A stretch of 64,000 nt of DNA from Streptomyces noursei (lineage in GTDB: Bacteria > Actinomycetota > Actinomycetes > Streptomycetales > Streptomycetaceae), in contig NZ_LWBU01000043.1 of assembly GCF_001646665.1 (NCBI RefSeq), positions 165,086 through 229,085 of the forward strand, in the 5' to 3' direction. Of this stretch, positions 43,053 to 51,168 are shown one piece after another. The position numbers and the translations under genes are program-made. The notes under the pieces were generated by a model, which saw nothing but the letters and a program-made list of their open reading frames with translations, did not search any database and was not told the origin of the DNA. How positions within the stretch are numbered: position 1 is the stretch's first letter; each line of letters opens with the position of its first letter.

Positions 43053-43420
43053 CGCGCGCCGCGACGCCCGGACCGCACCGGCGCGGCGGTCACGCCCCGC
43101 ACGGCACACCCCGCACGTCACAACACGACACGGCACACCCCGCACTTCCCGCGGCACACTGCGCACCGCGCAGCGCGGCGGGCGGATGGAGCGCAACACA
43201 CTGCCGCGCTCCGCACGGCGCACTTCACGGACGCACACGACGCGCACCGCTCCGCGCGGGGCGTACGGGCGCGACGTGCGCAGGTCCGCACGCGTCACGC
43301 CAACCGCCCCTCCCCGCACTGCCTTTCGGGATTCGCACCGTACAACAGGACGGGCCGCGGGACGCCGTTCCTCCGGCCCATCGAGCGATAGCTCACAGAA
43401 TCGCGCCGGAACAAAACTGG

Positions 43421-43470
43421 GCGGCCGCTGGCCGCGTATTAACCAAACGCTTCCCCGCGTCTGGCAGACG
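43421..43470 (+). promoter_or_regulatory. Two perfect inverted repeats upstream of carbonic anhydrase
   Basis: GCGGCC-GCT-GGCCGC (43421-43435) and CGTCTG-G-CAGACG (43458-43470), separated by the AT-richer gtattaaccaaacg. They lie 94-143 bases before the ATG, where a promoter and its operators are expected. The factor is unknown. Confidence 0.45.
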
Positions 43471-43563
43471 GCTTCCTAGTGTCGTCCGGACAGCCCGCGG
43501 GCACCGTGCCGCCACCACGTGGCACGTCGCCGTCCCGCGGCGTCCGTCGACCAGGAGGACACC

Positions 43564-44163
43564 ATGCAGGCCCTTCTCGACCACGCCCGTTCCTTCCACC
43601 GGCAGGTGGCCGACGCCGGCGACACCTACCGTCGCCTCGCCGACGGGCAGTCCCCGCAGGCGCTCGTCATCAGCTGCTCGGACAGCCGGGTCGTACCCGC
43701 GCACATCACCGGCGCGCGTCCCGGTCAGATCTTCGAGCTCCGCAACGCGGGCAACATCGTCCCGCCCCGCTGGGCGGCCGACGCGTCCGGCGAGATGGCC
43801 ACCATCGAGTACGCGCTCGACGTGCTCGGCATCCGGGACGTCGTCGTCTGCGGCCACTCCCACTGCGGGGCGATGAGCGCCCTCGCCTCGGGGCGCGACC
43901 TCTCGCTCCTGCCCGGCGTCGAGGCGTGGCTCTCGCTCGTCCGCCCCGTGCTGGCCCACCGGGCCGACGGCGACGGCGACGGCGACCCTCTGGAACGGCT
44001 GGTGCAGCTCAACGTCGTGCACCAGCTGGCGACGCTGGGCTCGTACCCCGTCGTCCGCCGCCTCCTGGACGGCGACGACCTGCGGCTCCACGGCTGGTAC
44101 TACCGCGTCGACACCGGAGTCCTCCACGAGCTGGGCGAGGACGGCGCGTTCGCGCCCCACTGA
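43564..44163 (+). CDS. Beta-class carbonic anhydrase
   Basis: 199 residues. The zinc ligands are Cys38 (ISCSDSR), His98 and Cys101 (VVCGHSHCGAM); the Asp40-Arg42 dyad is present. FELRNAGNIVPP and the C-terminal YYRVDTGVLHELGEDG are further family marks. It interconverts CO2 and bicarbonate in the cytoplasm. A strong AGGAGGACACC ribosome site precedes ATG 43564, which removes 15 residues of a longer in-frame start. It is followed 37 bases later by a SulP transporter on the same strand, a pairing known for bicarbonate uptake. Confidence 0.93.
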   Translation: MQALLDHARSFHRQVADAGDTYRRLADGQSPQALVISCSDSRVVPAHITGARPGQIFELRNAGNIVPPRWAADASGEMATIEYALDVLGIRDVVVCGHSHCGAMSALASGRDLSLLPGVEAWLSLVRPVLAHRADGDGDGDPLERLVQLNVVHQLATLGSYPVVRRLLDGDDLRLHGWYYRVDTGVLHELGEDGAFAPH

Positions 44164-44200
44164 CCCGCCGGCCCGAGCCCTCCCGCAAGGAGTCCCCCAC

Positions 44201-45964
44201 ATGTCCTCCCCGTCCCCGACCCGGCCGCGGGCCCGCCACGCACGCCCCGCGGGCCGCTCCGGACCCCGCAGCGCGACCGGCCCCGCCGCCCCCACCGGCC
44301 CCGCCACCACCGCCCCCTCCGGCCCCGCCACCCCCGCGCCGCCGAAATCGGCCCCGGGCCTCGCGGCCGAACTGCGCGGCGCCCACCTCGGCACCGAGAT
44401 CACCGCCTCGTTCGTCGTGTTCCTGGTAGCCCTGCCCCTGTGCATCGGTGTCGCCGTCGCGTCCGGGGCGCCGCCCGAACTGGGCATCGTCTCCGGCATC
44501 GTGGGCGGCCTGGTGGTGGGCCTGATGCGCGGCAGCGCCCTCCAGGTCAGCGGCCCCGCCGCCGGCCTCGCGGCGCTGGTCGCCGACGCCGTACTGGACC
44601 ACGGCCTGGCCATGCTCGGCCTCATCGTCCTGGTCAGCGGCCTCCTCCAGATCGGCCTCGCGCTGATCCGGCTGGGCCGGATGTTCCAGGCCATCTCGGT
44701 GGCGGTCGTGCAGGGCATGCTCGCGGGCATCGGCCTGCCCCTGATGATCGGCCAGTCGTACGTCCTCGCCGACGCCAAGGCGCCGGGCACCCCCGTGGAG
44801 AACCTGCTGGGGCTGCCGCGCCTGGTCGTCACCACCTTCGCCACGCCGGACGCGCTCGTCGCCGCCGCCCTCGGCACGGTGACCGTCGTCCTGAGCTTCC
44901 TCTGGAAGAAGGTGCCCGGGCCGGTCAACCGGGTGCCCGCCGCGCTCGTCGCGGTCGTCCTGGGCATGGCCGTCGCCGCCCTGCCCGGCGTCGGCATCAG
45001 GACCCTCCAGGTCGGCGACCTGCTCGGTTCCGTCCACCTGCCCGGACCGGCGCAGCTCGCGGGGCTCGCCGACCCGGCGGTCATCGCCACGATCCTCACC
45101 TTCACCGTGATCGCCTCGGCGGAGAGCCTGTTCACCGCCGCCGCCGTCGACCGCATGCACTCCGGGCCGCGCACCCGCTACAACATGGAGCTGTTCTCGC
45201 AGGGTGTCGGCAACACCGTCTGCGGCGTCCTGGGCGCCCTGCCCATGACGGCCGTCGTCGCCCGCAGTTCCGCCAACGTCCAGGCCGGAGCGCGCACCCG
45301 CCTCTCGCGCACGCTGCACGGACTGTGGCTCCTGGCCTTCGCGCTCCTGCTGCCCGGACTGCTCGCGCTGATACCGGTCACCGTCCTCGCGGGCGTCCTG
45401 GTGCACAGCGGCTGGAAGCTGTTCGCCCCGGAGCAGTTCCGGCTGCTCTGGCGCCAGGACCGCGGCGAAGCCGTCGTCATGGGCGTCACCACGCTCGCCA
45501 TCTTCGGTACGGCTCTGCTGGAAGGCGTACTGATCGGCCTGGCGGCGGGAACCCTGCTCGCGGTGCTGCGCATGTCGCGCACCACCGTGCGGCAGACCAG
45601 CGACGGGGAGACGGCCGTGCTCACCCTGGCCGGCAGCGCCACCTTCGTACGGCTGCCGCAGCTGACGGAGGCCCTGGAGCGTCTGGCGGCCGCCGGAACG
45701 CCCCGGGTCCGCGTGGACCTGACGGCCCTCACCCACCTGGACCACGCCTGCCGGACACGGATCGACGAGTTCGTCGACCAGCAGCGCAGGACCGGGACGG
45801 TACGCGTCGAACTGCTGCCGCCGGATCCTTCCACGTCCCCGCCCGCCGCCGCGTCCCCGCTCCCGCGGCCGGACCGGGTCGCCGGCATCCCGGTGCCGCC
45901 CCCGGCCGGCGACGGCGACCGCACGGGCGACGGGTTCGCCTGGTTCGCCGACCCGCGCCGCTGA
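44201..45964 (+). CDS. SulP-family anion (probably bicarbonate) transporter
   Basis: 587 residues. A Pro/Thr-rich N-terminal 50 residues is followed by the SulP core: GTEITASFVVFLVALPLCIG, ASGAPPELGIVSGIVGGLVV, MRGSALQVSGPAAGLAALVA, FTVIASAESLFTAAAVDRMH, ALPMTAVVARSSANVQAGAR. After about twelve helices a shortened STAS-like C-terminal region (ATFVRLPQLTEALERLAAAG; RVRVDLTALTHLDHA) ends the protein. SulP proteins import sulfate, bicarbonate or dicarboxylates. Coupling to carbonic anhydrase suggests bicarbonate (inference). ATG 44201 has AAGGAG nine bases upstream. Confidence 0.88.
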   Translation: MSSPSPTRPRARHARPAGRSGPRSATGPAAPTGPATTAPSGPATPAPPKSAPGLAAELRGAHLGTEITASFVVFLVALPLCIGVAVASGAPPELGIVSGIVGGLVVGLMRGSALQVSGPAAGLAALVADAVLDHGLAMLGLIVLVSGLLQIGLALIRLGRMFQAISVAVVQGMLAGIGLPLMIGQSYVLADAKAPGTPVENLLGLPRLVVTTFATPDALVAAALGTVTVVLSFLWKKVPGPVNRVPAALVAVVLGMAVAALPGVGIRTLQVGDLLGSVHLPGPAQLAGLADPAVIATILTFTVIASAESLFTAAAVDRMHSGPRTRYNMELFSQGVGNTVCGVLGALPMTAVVARSSANVQAGARTRLSRTLHGLWLLAFALLLPGLLALIPVTVLAGVLVHSGWKLFAPEQFRLLWRQDRGEAVVMGVTTLAIFGTALLEGVLIGLAAGTLLAVLRMSRTTVRQTSDGETAVLTLAGSATFVRLPQLTEALERLAAAGTPRVRVDLTALTHLDHACRTRIDEFVDQQRRTGTVRVELLPPDPSTSPPAAASPLPRPDRVAGIPVPPPAGDGDRTGDGFAWFADPRR

Positions 45965-46170
45965 AGCGACTACCGTCGCCGAGCCCGCGGCCGGCGGCCC
46001 GGCGCCCGCCACCCGTACCGCCTTCCGCCACCCGCCCGGCCTCCGCCCCTCGGGCAGTCACCCGTCCGGCCGGGACGGGTGGCCCGGCCGGATCCGCGGC
46101 GGCAAGCTGGCGTCTCCGCGTACGGAGCGGCAGCAGGTCCTGCTGGTATCGCCGGTGTCGGGAGAGTCAC

Positions 46171-47514
46171 GTGCGGGTCGCCATCATTGGTCAGGGCTAT
46201 GTCGGTGTGACCGGGGCAGTGGCCCTCGCCCGGCAGGGGCATCAGGTGACGGGAATCGAACGCGAGCCGGCCCGGCTGGCGGCCCTGGAGGCGGGCCGTA
46301 CGCCGGTGTCGGAGCCGGGGCTCCAGGACGAACTCTCCCTGGCCAGGGAGACCGGCCGGCTCTCCTTCTCGTCCGACCTGGCGCACAGCCACCTCAGGCA
46401 GCCCTACGACGTCGTCCTGATCACCGTGGGCACTCCGCCCGGCGAGACGGGGGCGGCGGACCTCTCGCAGGTCACGTCCGCCCTCGCGGAGGTGGCGGCC
46501 CTGCTGCCGCCGCCGGCCGTGGTGCTGAAGTCGACGGTGCCGCCCGGCAGCAGCGCCCGGCTCCTCCAGGCCCATCCGCAGCTGCGCGACCGCTACGCGT
46601 ACAACCCCGAGTTCCTCAACCAGGGCAGCGCGCTCGACGACTGGACCGCCCCGGCCCGGACGGTGGTGGGCCTGTGGTCGCGGGACCCCCTGCCGGTGCT
46701 GCACGAGCTGTACGGGGCGCTGACGTGCCCCTGGGTGGTGACGACGCCCGACACCGCGGAAATGATCAAGTACGCCAGCAACACCTTCCTCGCCATGAAG
46801 ATCAGCTTCGCGAACGAGTGCGCCCGGCTCTGCGCCGCCCCGGACCTCGACATCGACAAGGTGATGCAGGGCGTGGGCCTCGACCCGCGGATCGGGCACG
46901 CCTTCCTCCAGCCGGGGCTCGGCTTCGGGGACTCGTGCCTCCCCAAGGACACCGCTGCGCTGGCGCACTGGGCGGCCGGCCGGGGCGTGGACACGCCGCT
47001 GCTCGACGCGACCATCGCCGTCAACCGCGCGCAGCCCGGGCTGGTGCGCGACGTCCTGCGCGAGGAGCTGGGCGAGCAGCTGGCCGGCTGCGACATCGCC
47101 GTGCTGGGCGTCCGCTACGAGCCGTGGAGCGACGACCTGCGGGCCGCGCCCAGCCGCGTCCTGATCCCCCGGCTGGTCGCCGAGGCGGGGGCCGTCCGCG
47201 TCTGGGACCCGGCCGTCGGCGCCGAGCACATGCGGCAGCTCTTCCCCGGCGCCCGGCCCTGTACGGACCTGAAGTCGGCCGTCCAGGGCGCCCGGGCGGC
47301 GGTCGTCCTCACGGAGTGGCCCGAGACCATCGAGGCCGACTGGTCCCTGCTGGCGGCCGGCATGGCACCGCCCGCGGTGGTGGTCGACGGCAAGAACTGC
47401 CTGCTGCCCGAGCGGCTGACGGGGCTCCCACTGACCTACCGCGGCATCGGCAACCGGCTCCCGGACCGGGTCGGTGCCCCCGCCGGGGCGCCGCGCCCCG
47501 CGCCGAGCGCGTAG
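46171..47514 (+). CDS. UDP-glucose/GDP-mannose dehydrogenase family protein
   Basis: 447 residues. NAD-binding start VRVAIIGQGYVGVTGAVALA; VVLITVGTPPGETGAADLSQ; AYNPEFLNQGSALDDWTAPA; central TAEMIKYASNTFLAMKISFA NECARL; and the catalytic thiol in GFGDSCLPKD (Cys256). The enzyme oxidises the C6 hydroxyl of an NDP-hexose to the uronate in two steps, feeding exopolysaccharide or glycoconjugate synthesis. GTG 46171 is preceded by GGGAGAG. It is monocistronic; 206 bases separate it from the SulP gene, and an inverted repeat overlapping the convergent cytolysin stop may serve as terminator. Confidence 0.9.
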   Translation: MRVAIIGQGYVGVTGAVALARQGHQVTGIEREPARLAALEAGRTPVSEPGLQDELSLARETGRLSFSSDLAHSHLRQPYDVVLITVGTPPGETGAADLSQVTSALAEVAALLPPPAVVLKSTVPPGSSARLLQAHPQLRDRYAYNPEFLNQGSALDDWTAPARTVVGLWSRDPLPVLHELYGALTCPWVVTTPDTAEMIKYASNTFLAMKISFANECARLCAAPDLDIDKVMQGVGLDPRIGHAFLQPGLGFGDSCLPKDTAALAHWAAGRGVDTPLLDATIAVNRAQPGLVRDVLREELGEQLAGCDIAVLGVRYEPWSDDLRAAPSRVLIPRLVAEAGAVRVWDPAVGAEHMRQLFPGARPCTDLKSAVQGARAAVVLTEWPETIEADWSLLAAGMAPPAVVVDGKNCLLPERLTGLPLTYRGIGNRLPDRVGAPAGAPRPAPSA

Positions 47515-47521
47515 GCACGGC

Positions 47522-47546
47522 GACCCGCCGGCCCGCGCGCCGGGTC
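47522..47546. terminator. Possible bidirectional hairpin between convergent genes
   Basis: GACCCG (47522-47527) pairs with CGGGTC (47541-47546), with further GC pairing inside (CCGGC / GCGCC). It sits between the dehydrogenase stop and the cytolysin stop codon. There is no T-run, as usual in Streptomyces. Confidence 0.35.
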
Positions 47547-48141
47547 AGCCGGCGGCCGGTGCGCCCCGGCGCACGGTGATGGCGTTGACCCGGATCGCGT
47601 ACGGCGCGGTGTCCTCGACCGTAAGGGCGCGGACGGCGTCCGGGCCCAGGCCGACGGTCACGTCGGCGCACAGGGCGACCGAGTGCACGGCGTCCCCGGT
47701 CTCGTCGTCCTGGAGGGCGAACAGCAGGTTGTAGTAGTAGCTCGTGCGGTCCGGCTCCTCCCGGTGGAAGGAGAGGTGGGTGCCGGTCTGCCCGTACAGG
47801 CCCACGAAGGCGTCGGTGAGCGCCCGTTCGGTCCTGTCCCAGAAGGCGGGGTTGGCGAAGGGCTGCGGAAGGGCCTGGCGTACGGCCTCCCGGAGGGAGA
47901 GGACCATCACGCTCACCGGAGCGGTCTCCTGGAGGCCCCAGCCGCGGAGGATCTTCACGGTGGTGCTGTCGGGGATGGCCTTCGCCGCCCGGCTGATCTC
48001 GCCGAAGTCGAAGTCCACCGTCGCGGGGGCGATCGCGTGCTGGAACCGGGCCTCGATGCCGCGTGCCTGCTCCATGAAGGACGGCCCCACCTCGAAGACC
48101 GGCCGGAAGGTCGTCCTGTCCGTGGCGATCGGGTCAACCAT
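47545..48141 (-). CDS. Cyt-type delta-endotoxin-like cytolysin
   Basis: 198 residues. The sequence follows the single-domain Cyt fold throughout: FMEQARGIEARFQHAIAPAT, VDFDFGEISRAAKAIPDSTT VKILRGWGLQE, VSVMVLSLREAVRQALPQPF, and the family hallmark SYYYNLLFALQDDETGDAVH followed by VALCADVTVGLG and YAIRVNAITV. Cyt toxins of Bacillus thuringiensis (about 250 residues, trimmed to a ~200-residue core) and fungal volvatoxin insert into membranes and lyse cells. This one has the size of the processed core, no signal peptide and no crystal-type extension. ATG 48141 has AGGAG at six bases. Monocistronic, upstream of nothing related. Function (defence against predators, insects or own biology) is unknown. 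Confidence 0.85.
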   Translation of the reverse strand: MVDPIATDRTTFRPVFEVGPSFMEQARGIEARFQHAIAPATVDFDFGEISRAAKAIPDSTTVKILRGWGLQETAPVSVMVLSLREAVRQALPQPFANPAFWDRTERALTDAFVGLYGQTGTHLSFHREEPDRTSYYYNLLFALQDDETGDAVHSVALCADVTVGLGPDAVRALTVEDTAPYAIRVNAITVRRGAPAAG

Positions 48142-48247
48142 GGCTGCTCCTGGTACGTCGGAAGTGATCGCGCCCGGTCGGTCAGTATGCCGCCCGTCCG
48201 CCCGCGCCCCCGCGGGTGTCCGCACCGCAAGACGACCACCCGGGGTG

Positions 48248-49219
48248 TCAGCCCGTCAGCCGGCGCGGCAGCCACCGCAGCTGGACGGCCTGCTGGAAGG
48301 ACTCGCCGCCCTCGTGGTCGTTGAAGTCGTAGATCTCGATCGCCTTGTCCTCGTGCGCGTAGGCGTTGAACGCCGCGAACACCGTCGAGGGCGGGCACGT
48401 CAGGTCCTCCAGGGCGGTGGAGAACAGCGCGGGCGCCGAGCCGCGCGCCGCGAAGTGCACGCCGTCGAAGTAGGCGAGGGTCCGAGCGACCTGCTCGGCG
48501 CGGCCCCGGTGCGTCCTGAGGTACGTGGCGATCTCCCGGTACGGGGCGCGGTCGGTGAGCGTCACCGCCCGGGGGAAGTCGCACAGGAACGGCACGTCGG
48601 GCGCGACGGCCACCAGGTCCGGCACCAGCCCGCCGACGGCCAGGGCGATCCCGCCGCCCTGGCTGATGCCGACGGCCGCGGTGCGCGAGGCGTCGGTCAG
48701 CGGATGCGAGCGGGCGGCCTCGACGGCGCGCACGGCGTCGGTGAACAGCCGCCGGTAGTAGTACGCGTACAGGTCCTCCACGCCGCGTGTCATGAAGCCC
48801 GGGTACGCGGGCCCGCTGCCCACCGGGTCGGGGGTGTCCCCGCCGGCCCAGCCGCTGCCCTGGCCGCGGGTGTCCATCACGGAGTGCGCGAACCCGGCCG
48901 ACGCCCAGAGCAGGTGCGTGTGCGGGAGGCCGCGCCCGCCCCCGTAGCCCAGGAACTCGACGACGACCGGCAGCGGCTCCCGGGTGCCGGCGGGCAGGAC
49001 GAGCCACCCCTTGACGGGGTGGCCGCCGAAGCCCGCGAAGGTGACGTCGTACACGTCGACGGTGGTGAGGGCGGTGTCCATCCGTGCGAACCGGGCGCCG
49101 AGTTCGTGGGAGCGGGCCTCGTCGAGGGTCTTGGCCCAGAAGGCGTCGAAGTCCTCCGGCTCGCGCGACGTGCTGCGGTAGGTACGGAGCTGGTCGAGGG
49201 GCAGGTCGAAGTGCGGCAT
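48248..49219 (-). CDS. Acetyl xylan esterase / cephalosporin-C deacetylase family (AXE1) protein
   Basis: 323 residues of the CE7/AXE1 alpha/beta-hydrolase family: MPHFDLPLDQLRTYRSTSRE, PVVVEFLGYGGGRGLPHTHL, SVMDTRGQGSGWAGGDTPDP, nucleophile GISQGGGIALAV (Ser), PDVPFLCDFPRAV, and catalytic DFNDHEGGESFQ with the His. It removes acetyl groups from xylan side chains or xylo-oligosaccharides; CE7 enzymes are usually cytoplasmic, and no signal peptide is present. The chosen ATG 49219 matches the family N-terminus and has GGAGG-like sequence upstream. It is divergent from a GH5 cellulase, with a GAAAnTTTC palindrome in the 171-base spacer. Confidence 0.88.
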   Translation of the reverse strand: MPHFDLPLDQLRTYRSTSREPEDFDAFWAKTLDEARSHELGARFARMDTALTTVDVYDVTFAGFGGHPVKGWLVLPAGTREPLPVVVEFLGYGGGRGLPHTHLLWASAGFAHSVMDTRGQGSGWAGGDTPDPVGSGPAYPGFMTRGVEDLYAYYYRRLFTDAVRAVEAARSHPLTDASRTAAVGISQGGGIALAVGGLVPDLVAVAPDVPFLCDFPRAVTLTDRAPYREIATYLRTHRGRAEQVARTLAYFDGVHFAARGSAPALFSTALEDLTCPPSTVFAAFNAYAHEDKAIEIYDFNDHEGGESFQQAVQLRWLPRRLTG

Positions 49220-49339
49220 GGAGGCACCACCGTGCTCGTGGTCGGGGACATGGTGAGCACACGCTAGCCGCCGGTACATGGTCGTTGAAGGTTGTCATGC
49301 ACCTTGCAAGTGCGGAGTCCGACCTGCTATCCATCCGTC

Positions 49340-49352
49340 AGGAAAGTTTCCT
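49340..49352. promoter_or_regulatory. Palindrome AGGAAAGTTTCCT, LacI-type hemicellulase operator candidate
   Basis: Perfect six-base arms around one central G, 39 bases before the GH5 ATG and 120 bases before the divergent esterase start. GAAA-N-TTTC palindromes are described upstream of actinomycete xylanase genes as repressor sites. A second perfect palindrome CTTGCAAG lies at 49303-49310. No CebR-type GGGAGCGCTCCC box was seen. Confidence 0.5.
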
Positions 49353-49390
49353 TCCAGTCTCAACTCCCGTCAACGCATCGGAGCCCCCAC

Positions 49391-50485
49391 ATGAGACCGG
49401 CACGGATCAGGACACGACCCCCCGCCCCCCTCGGCACCCTCTTCGCCGCGCTCCTCGTCACCCTCGCGGCACTCACGGCGCAGGCCCTCCCCGCCACCGC
49501 CGCCACCGCCGCCGCTCCCGGCGCGGATCATGGAGCCGTGAACACCTCGCCCACCCCCGCCGCCGCGACCCCCGTCGCCGTCAACGGCCGGCTCAAGGTC
49601 TGCGGCACCCGACTGTGCAACCAGCACGGCACCCCAGTGCAACTGCGCGGCATGTCCACGCACGGCCTCCAGTGGTACCGCCAGTGCGTCACCGGCGGCT
49701 CGCTCGACGCCCTGGCCACCGACTGGAGGGCGGACGTCCTGCGCATCTCCATGTACGTCCAGGAGGGCGGCTACGAGACCGACCCGCGCGGCTACACCGA
49801 CCTGGTGCACTCCGTCATCGAACGGGCCACCGCCCGCGGCATGTACGCCGTCGTCGACTGGCACATGCTCACCCCCGGCGACCCCCACCACAACCTGAGC
49901 CGCGCCAAGACCTTCTTCTCCGAGATCGCCCGCCGCCACGGCGACAAGAAGAACCTGCTGTACGAGATCGCCAACGAACCCAGCGGCGTCGCCTGGTCCC
50001 GCATCAGGAGCTACGCCGAGGAACTGATCCCCGTCATCCGGGCCGAGGACCCCCGCACCCCGATCCTCGTCGGCACGCGCGCGTGGTCCTCGTTCGGCGT
50101 CTCGGAGGGCTCGGACGAGACCGAGGTCGTCAACGCCCCGGTGCGCGCCTCCAACATCATGTACACCTTCCACTTCTACGCCGCCTCGCACCGCGAGGAG
50201 TACCTCGCCACCCTCTCCCGGGCGGCGGACCGGCTCCCGGTGTTCGTGACCGAGTTCGGCACCCAGGACTACGCCGGCGAAGGCGCCGACGACTTCGCGA
50301 TGGCCCAGCGCTACCTCGACCTCATGGCCCGGAAGCGGATCAGCTGGGTCAACTGGAACTTCTCCGACGACCACCGCTCCGGCGCCGTCTTCACCCCCGG
50401 CACCTGCGCGAACAACGGCCCCTGGGCCGGCACCGGTTCGCTGAAGCCGGCCGGCGTCTGGATCCGTGACCGCATCAGGTCCTGA
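49391..50485 (+). CDS. Secreted GH5 endoglucanase (cellulase)
   Basis: 364 residues. Sec signal (LGTLFAALLVTLAALTAQAL, cleavage near PATA/A), a Pro/Ala-rich linker, then a GH5 barrel: CGTRLCNQHGTPVQLRGMST HGLQWY, WRADVLRISMYVQEGGYETD, VVDWHMLTPGDPHHN, acid/base LLYEIANEPSG (Glu196), MYTFHFYAASH, nucleophile VFVTEFGTQDY (Glu288), and WVNWNFSDDHRSGA. This is the GH5_2-like bacterial endoglucanase pattern: it cuts beta-1,4-glucans outside the cell. No carbohydrate-binding module is attached. ATG 49391 has GGAG seven bases upstream. Likely co-regulated with the divergent acetyl xylan esterase through the palindrome in their shared spacer. Confidence 0.9.
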   Translation: MRPARIRTRPPAPLGTLFAALLVTLAALTAQALPATAATAAAPGADHGAVNTSPTPAAATPVAVNGRLKVCGTRLCNQHGTPVQLRGMSTHGLQWYRQCVTGGSLDALATDWRADVLRISMYVQEGGYETDPRGYTDLVHSVIERATARGMYAVVDWHMLTPGDPHHNLSRAKTFFSEIARRHGDKKNLLYEIANEPSGVAWSRIRSYAEELIPVIRAEDPRTPILVGTRAWSSFGVSEGSDETEVVNAPVRASNIMYTFHFYAASHREEYLATLSRAADRLPVFVTEFGTQDYAGEGADDFAMAQRYLDLMARKRISWVNWNFSDDHRSGAVFTPGTCANNGPWAGTGSLKPAGVWIRDRIRS

Positions 50486-50603
50486 GCCGCGCCCCGCACC
50501 ACCCGGCCGCCCGCCGGCGGGTACCACCCGCACCTCGCCCGGCTGCCTGCCGGCAGGGGGCCTGCACTGGTCATCCGTGGTGCCACCCCGCAGAATGCCG
50601 GGC

Positions 50604-51103
50604 GTGACGACCGAACACGAACGAGGACTGGCCCGGCGCGGGCCGAGGTCCAGGTCTTCCACGACGAGGGCGGCTCCACCGAGACCGCCCACATCCTCGC
50701 CCTCCTCGCGGCGGCCGACAGGCGGCGTCATGTGCGGGAGGTGATCAACCCCGCCCTGGAGCGGAACGCGGTCGTGCTCTGCGACCGGTACGTGTACGCC
50801 ACCTTCGGTGTGTTCGTGCACCGCGGCGTCGACTTCCGGTTCCTGGCGACCATCAACGAAGGAATCCCGCGCCCCGATCACGCCTTCTACCTGAAGCTGC
50901 CCACCGACGAACTGCTGCGGCGCCTCCGGGAGCGCGACGGCGACCGCCTGAAGCACGAGGAGAGGTCCGCCGAGCGGGTCGAGTCCATCACCCGTACGTA
51001 CGAGGAACTCGGCAGTGAACTGGTCCACATCGACGGCACCACCCCCCGGGAGGGCGTGACCGCGGAGATCCTGCGCCACATGAAGGGGTCCCTGGGCGGC
51101 TGA
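50604..51103 (+). pseudogene. dTMP-kinase-like remnant lacking the P-loop
   Basis: The C-terminal two thirds of a thymidylate-kinase-like protein are readable: VQVFHDEGGSTETAHILALL, HVREVINPALERNAVVLCDR YVYATFG, and YLKLPTDELLRRLRERDGDR; GTG 50732 could yield 123 residues. The beginning VTTEHERGLARR (GTG 50604) is in another frame, and the expected P-loop (GxxGxGKT) is missing, so at least one deletion and a frame change occurred. Without the P-loop it cannot bind ATP as a kinase. It is therefore a decayed gene, perhaps of a paralogue, not the essential tmk. Confidence 0.7.
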
Positions 51104-51168
51104 ACCCGCCGCGTCCCCGGACGTCGCGTGAGCCGCCCCGGCGGGGGAGGCCGCCGTATTCTGCCGCC

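Larger units (their letters stand above)
42968..43563. other. Long non-coding spacer between two-component genes and carbonic anhydrase
   Basis: Nearly 600 bases without a gene. The left half is composed of degenerate CGCACGGCACAC-type sequence including the 16-bp repeats at 42995-43052. The right end (43388-43485) is the only AT-rich patch in the area (agctcacagaatcg, gtattaaccaaacg, cttcctagtgtcg) and carries two inverted repeats, so it presumably holds the promoter of the carbonic anhydrase gene. No convincing ORF or RNA gene was seen. Confidence 0.6.

Noticed and set aside
49220..49390. CebR operator (GGGAGCGCTCCC) expected near a cellulase
   Set aside because: No such box or close variant is present in the spacer; only the GAAAnTTTC palindrome and CTTGCAAG were found.
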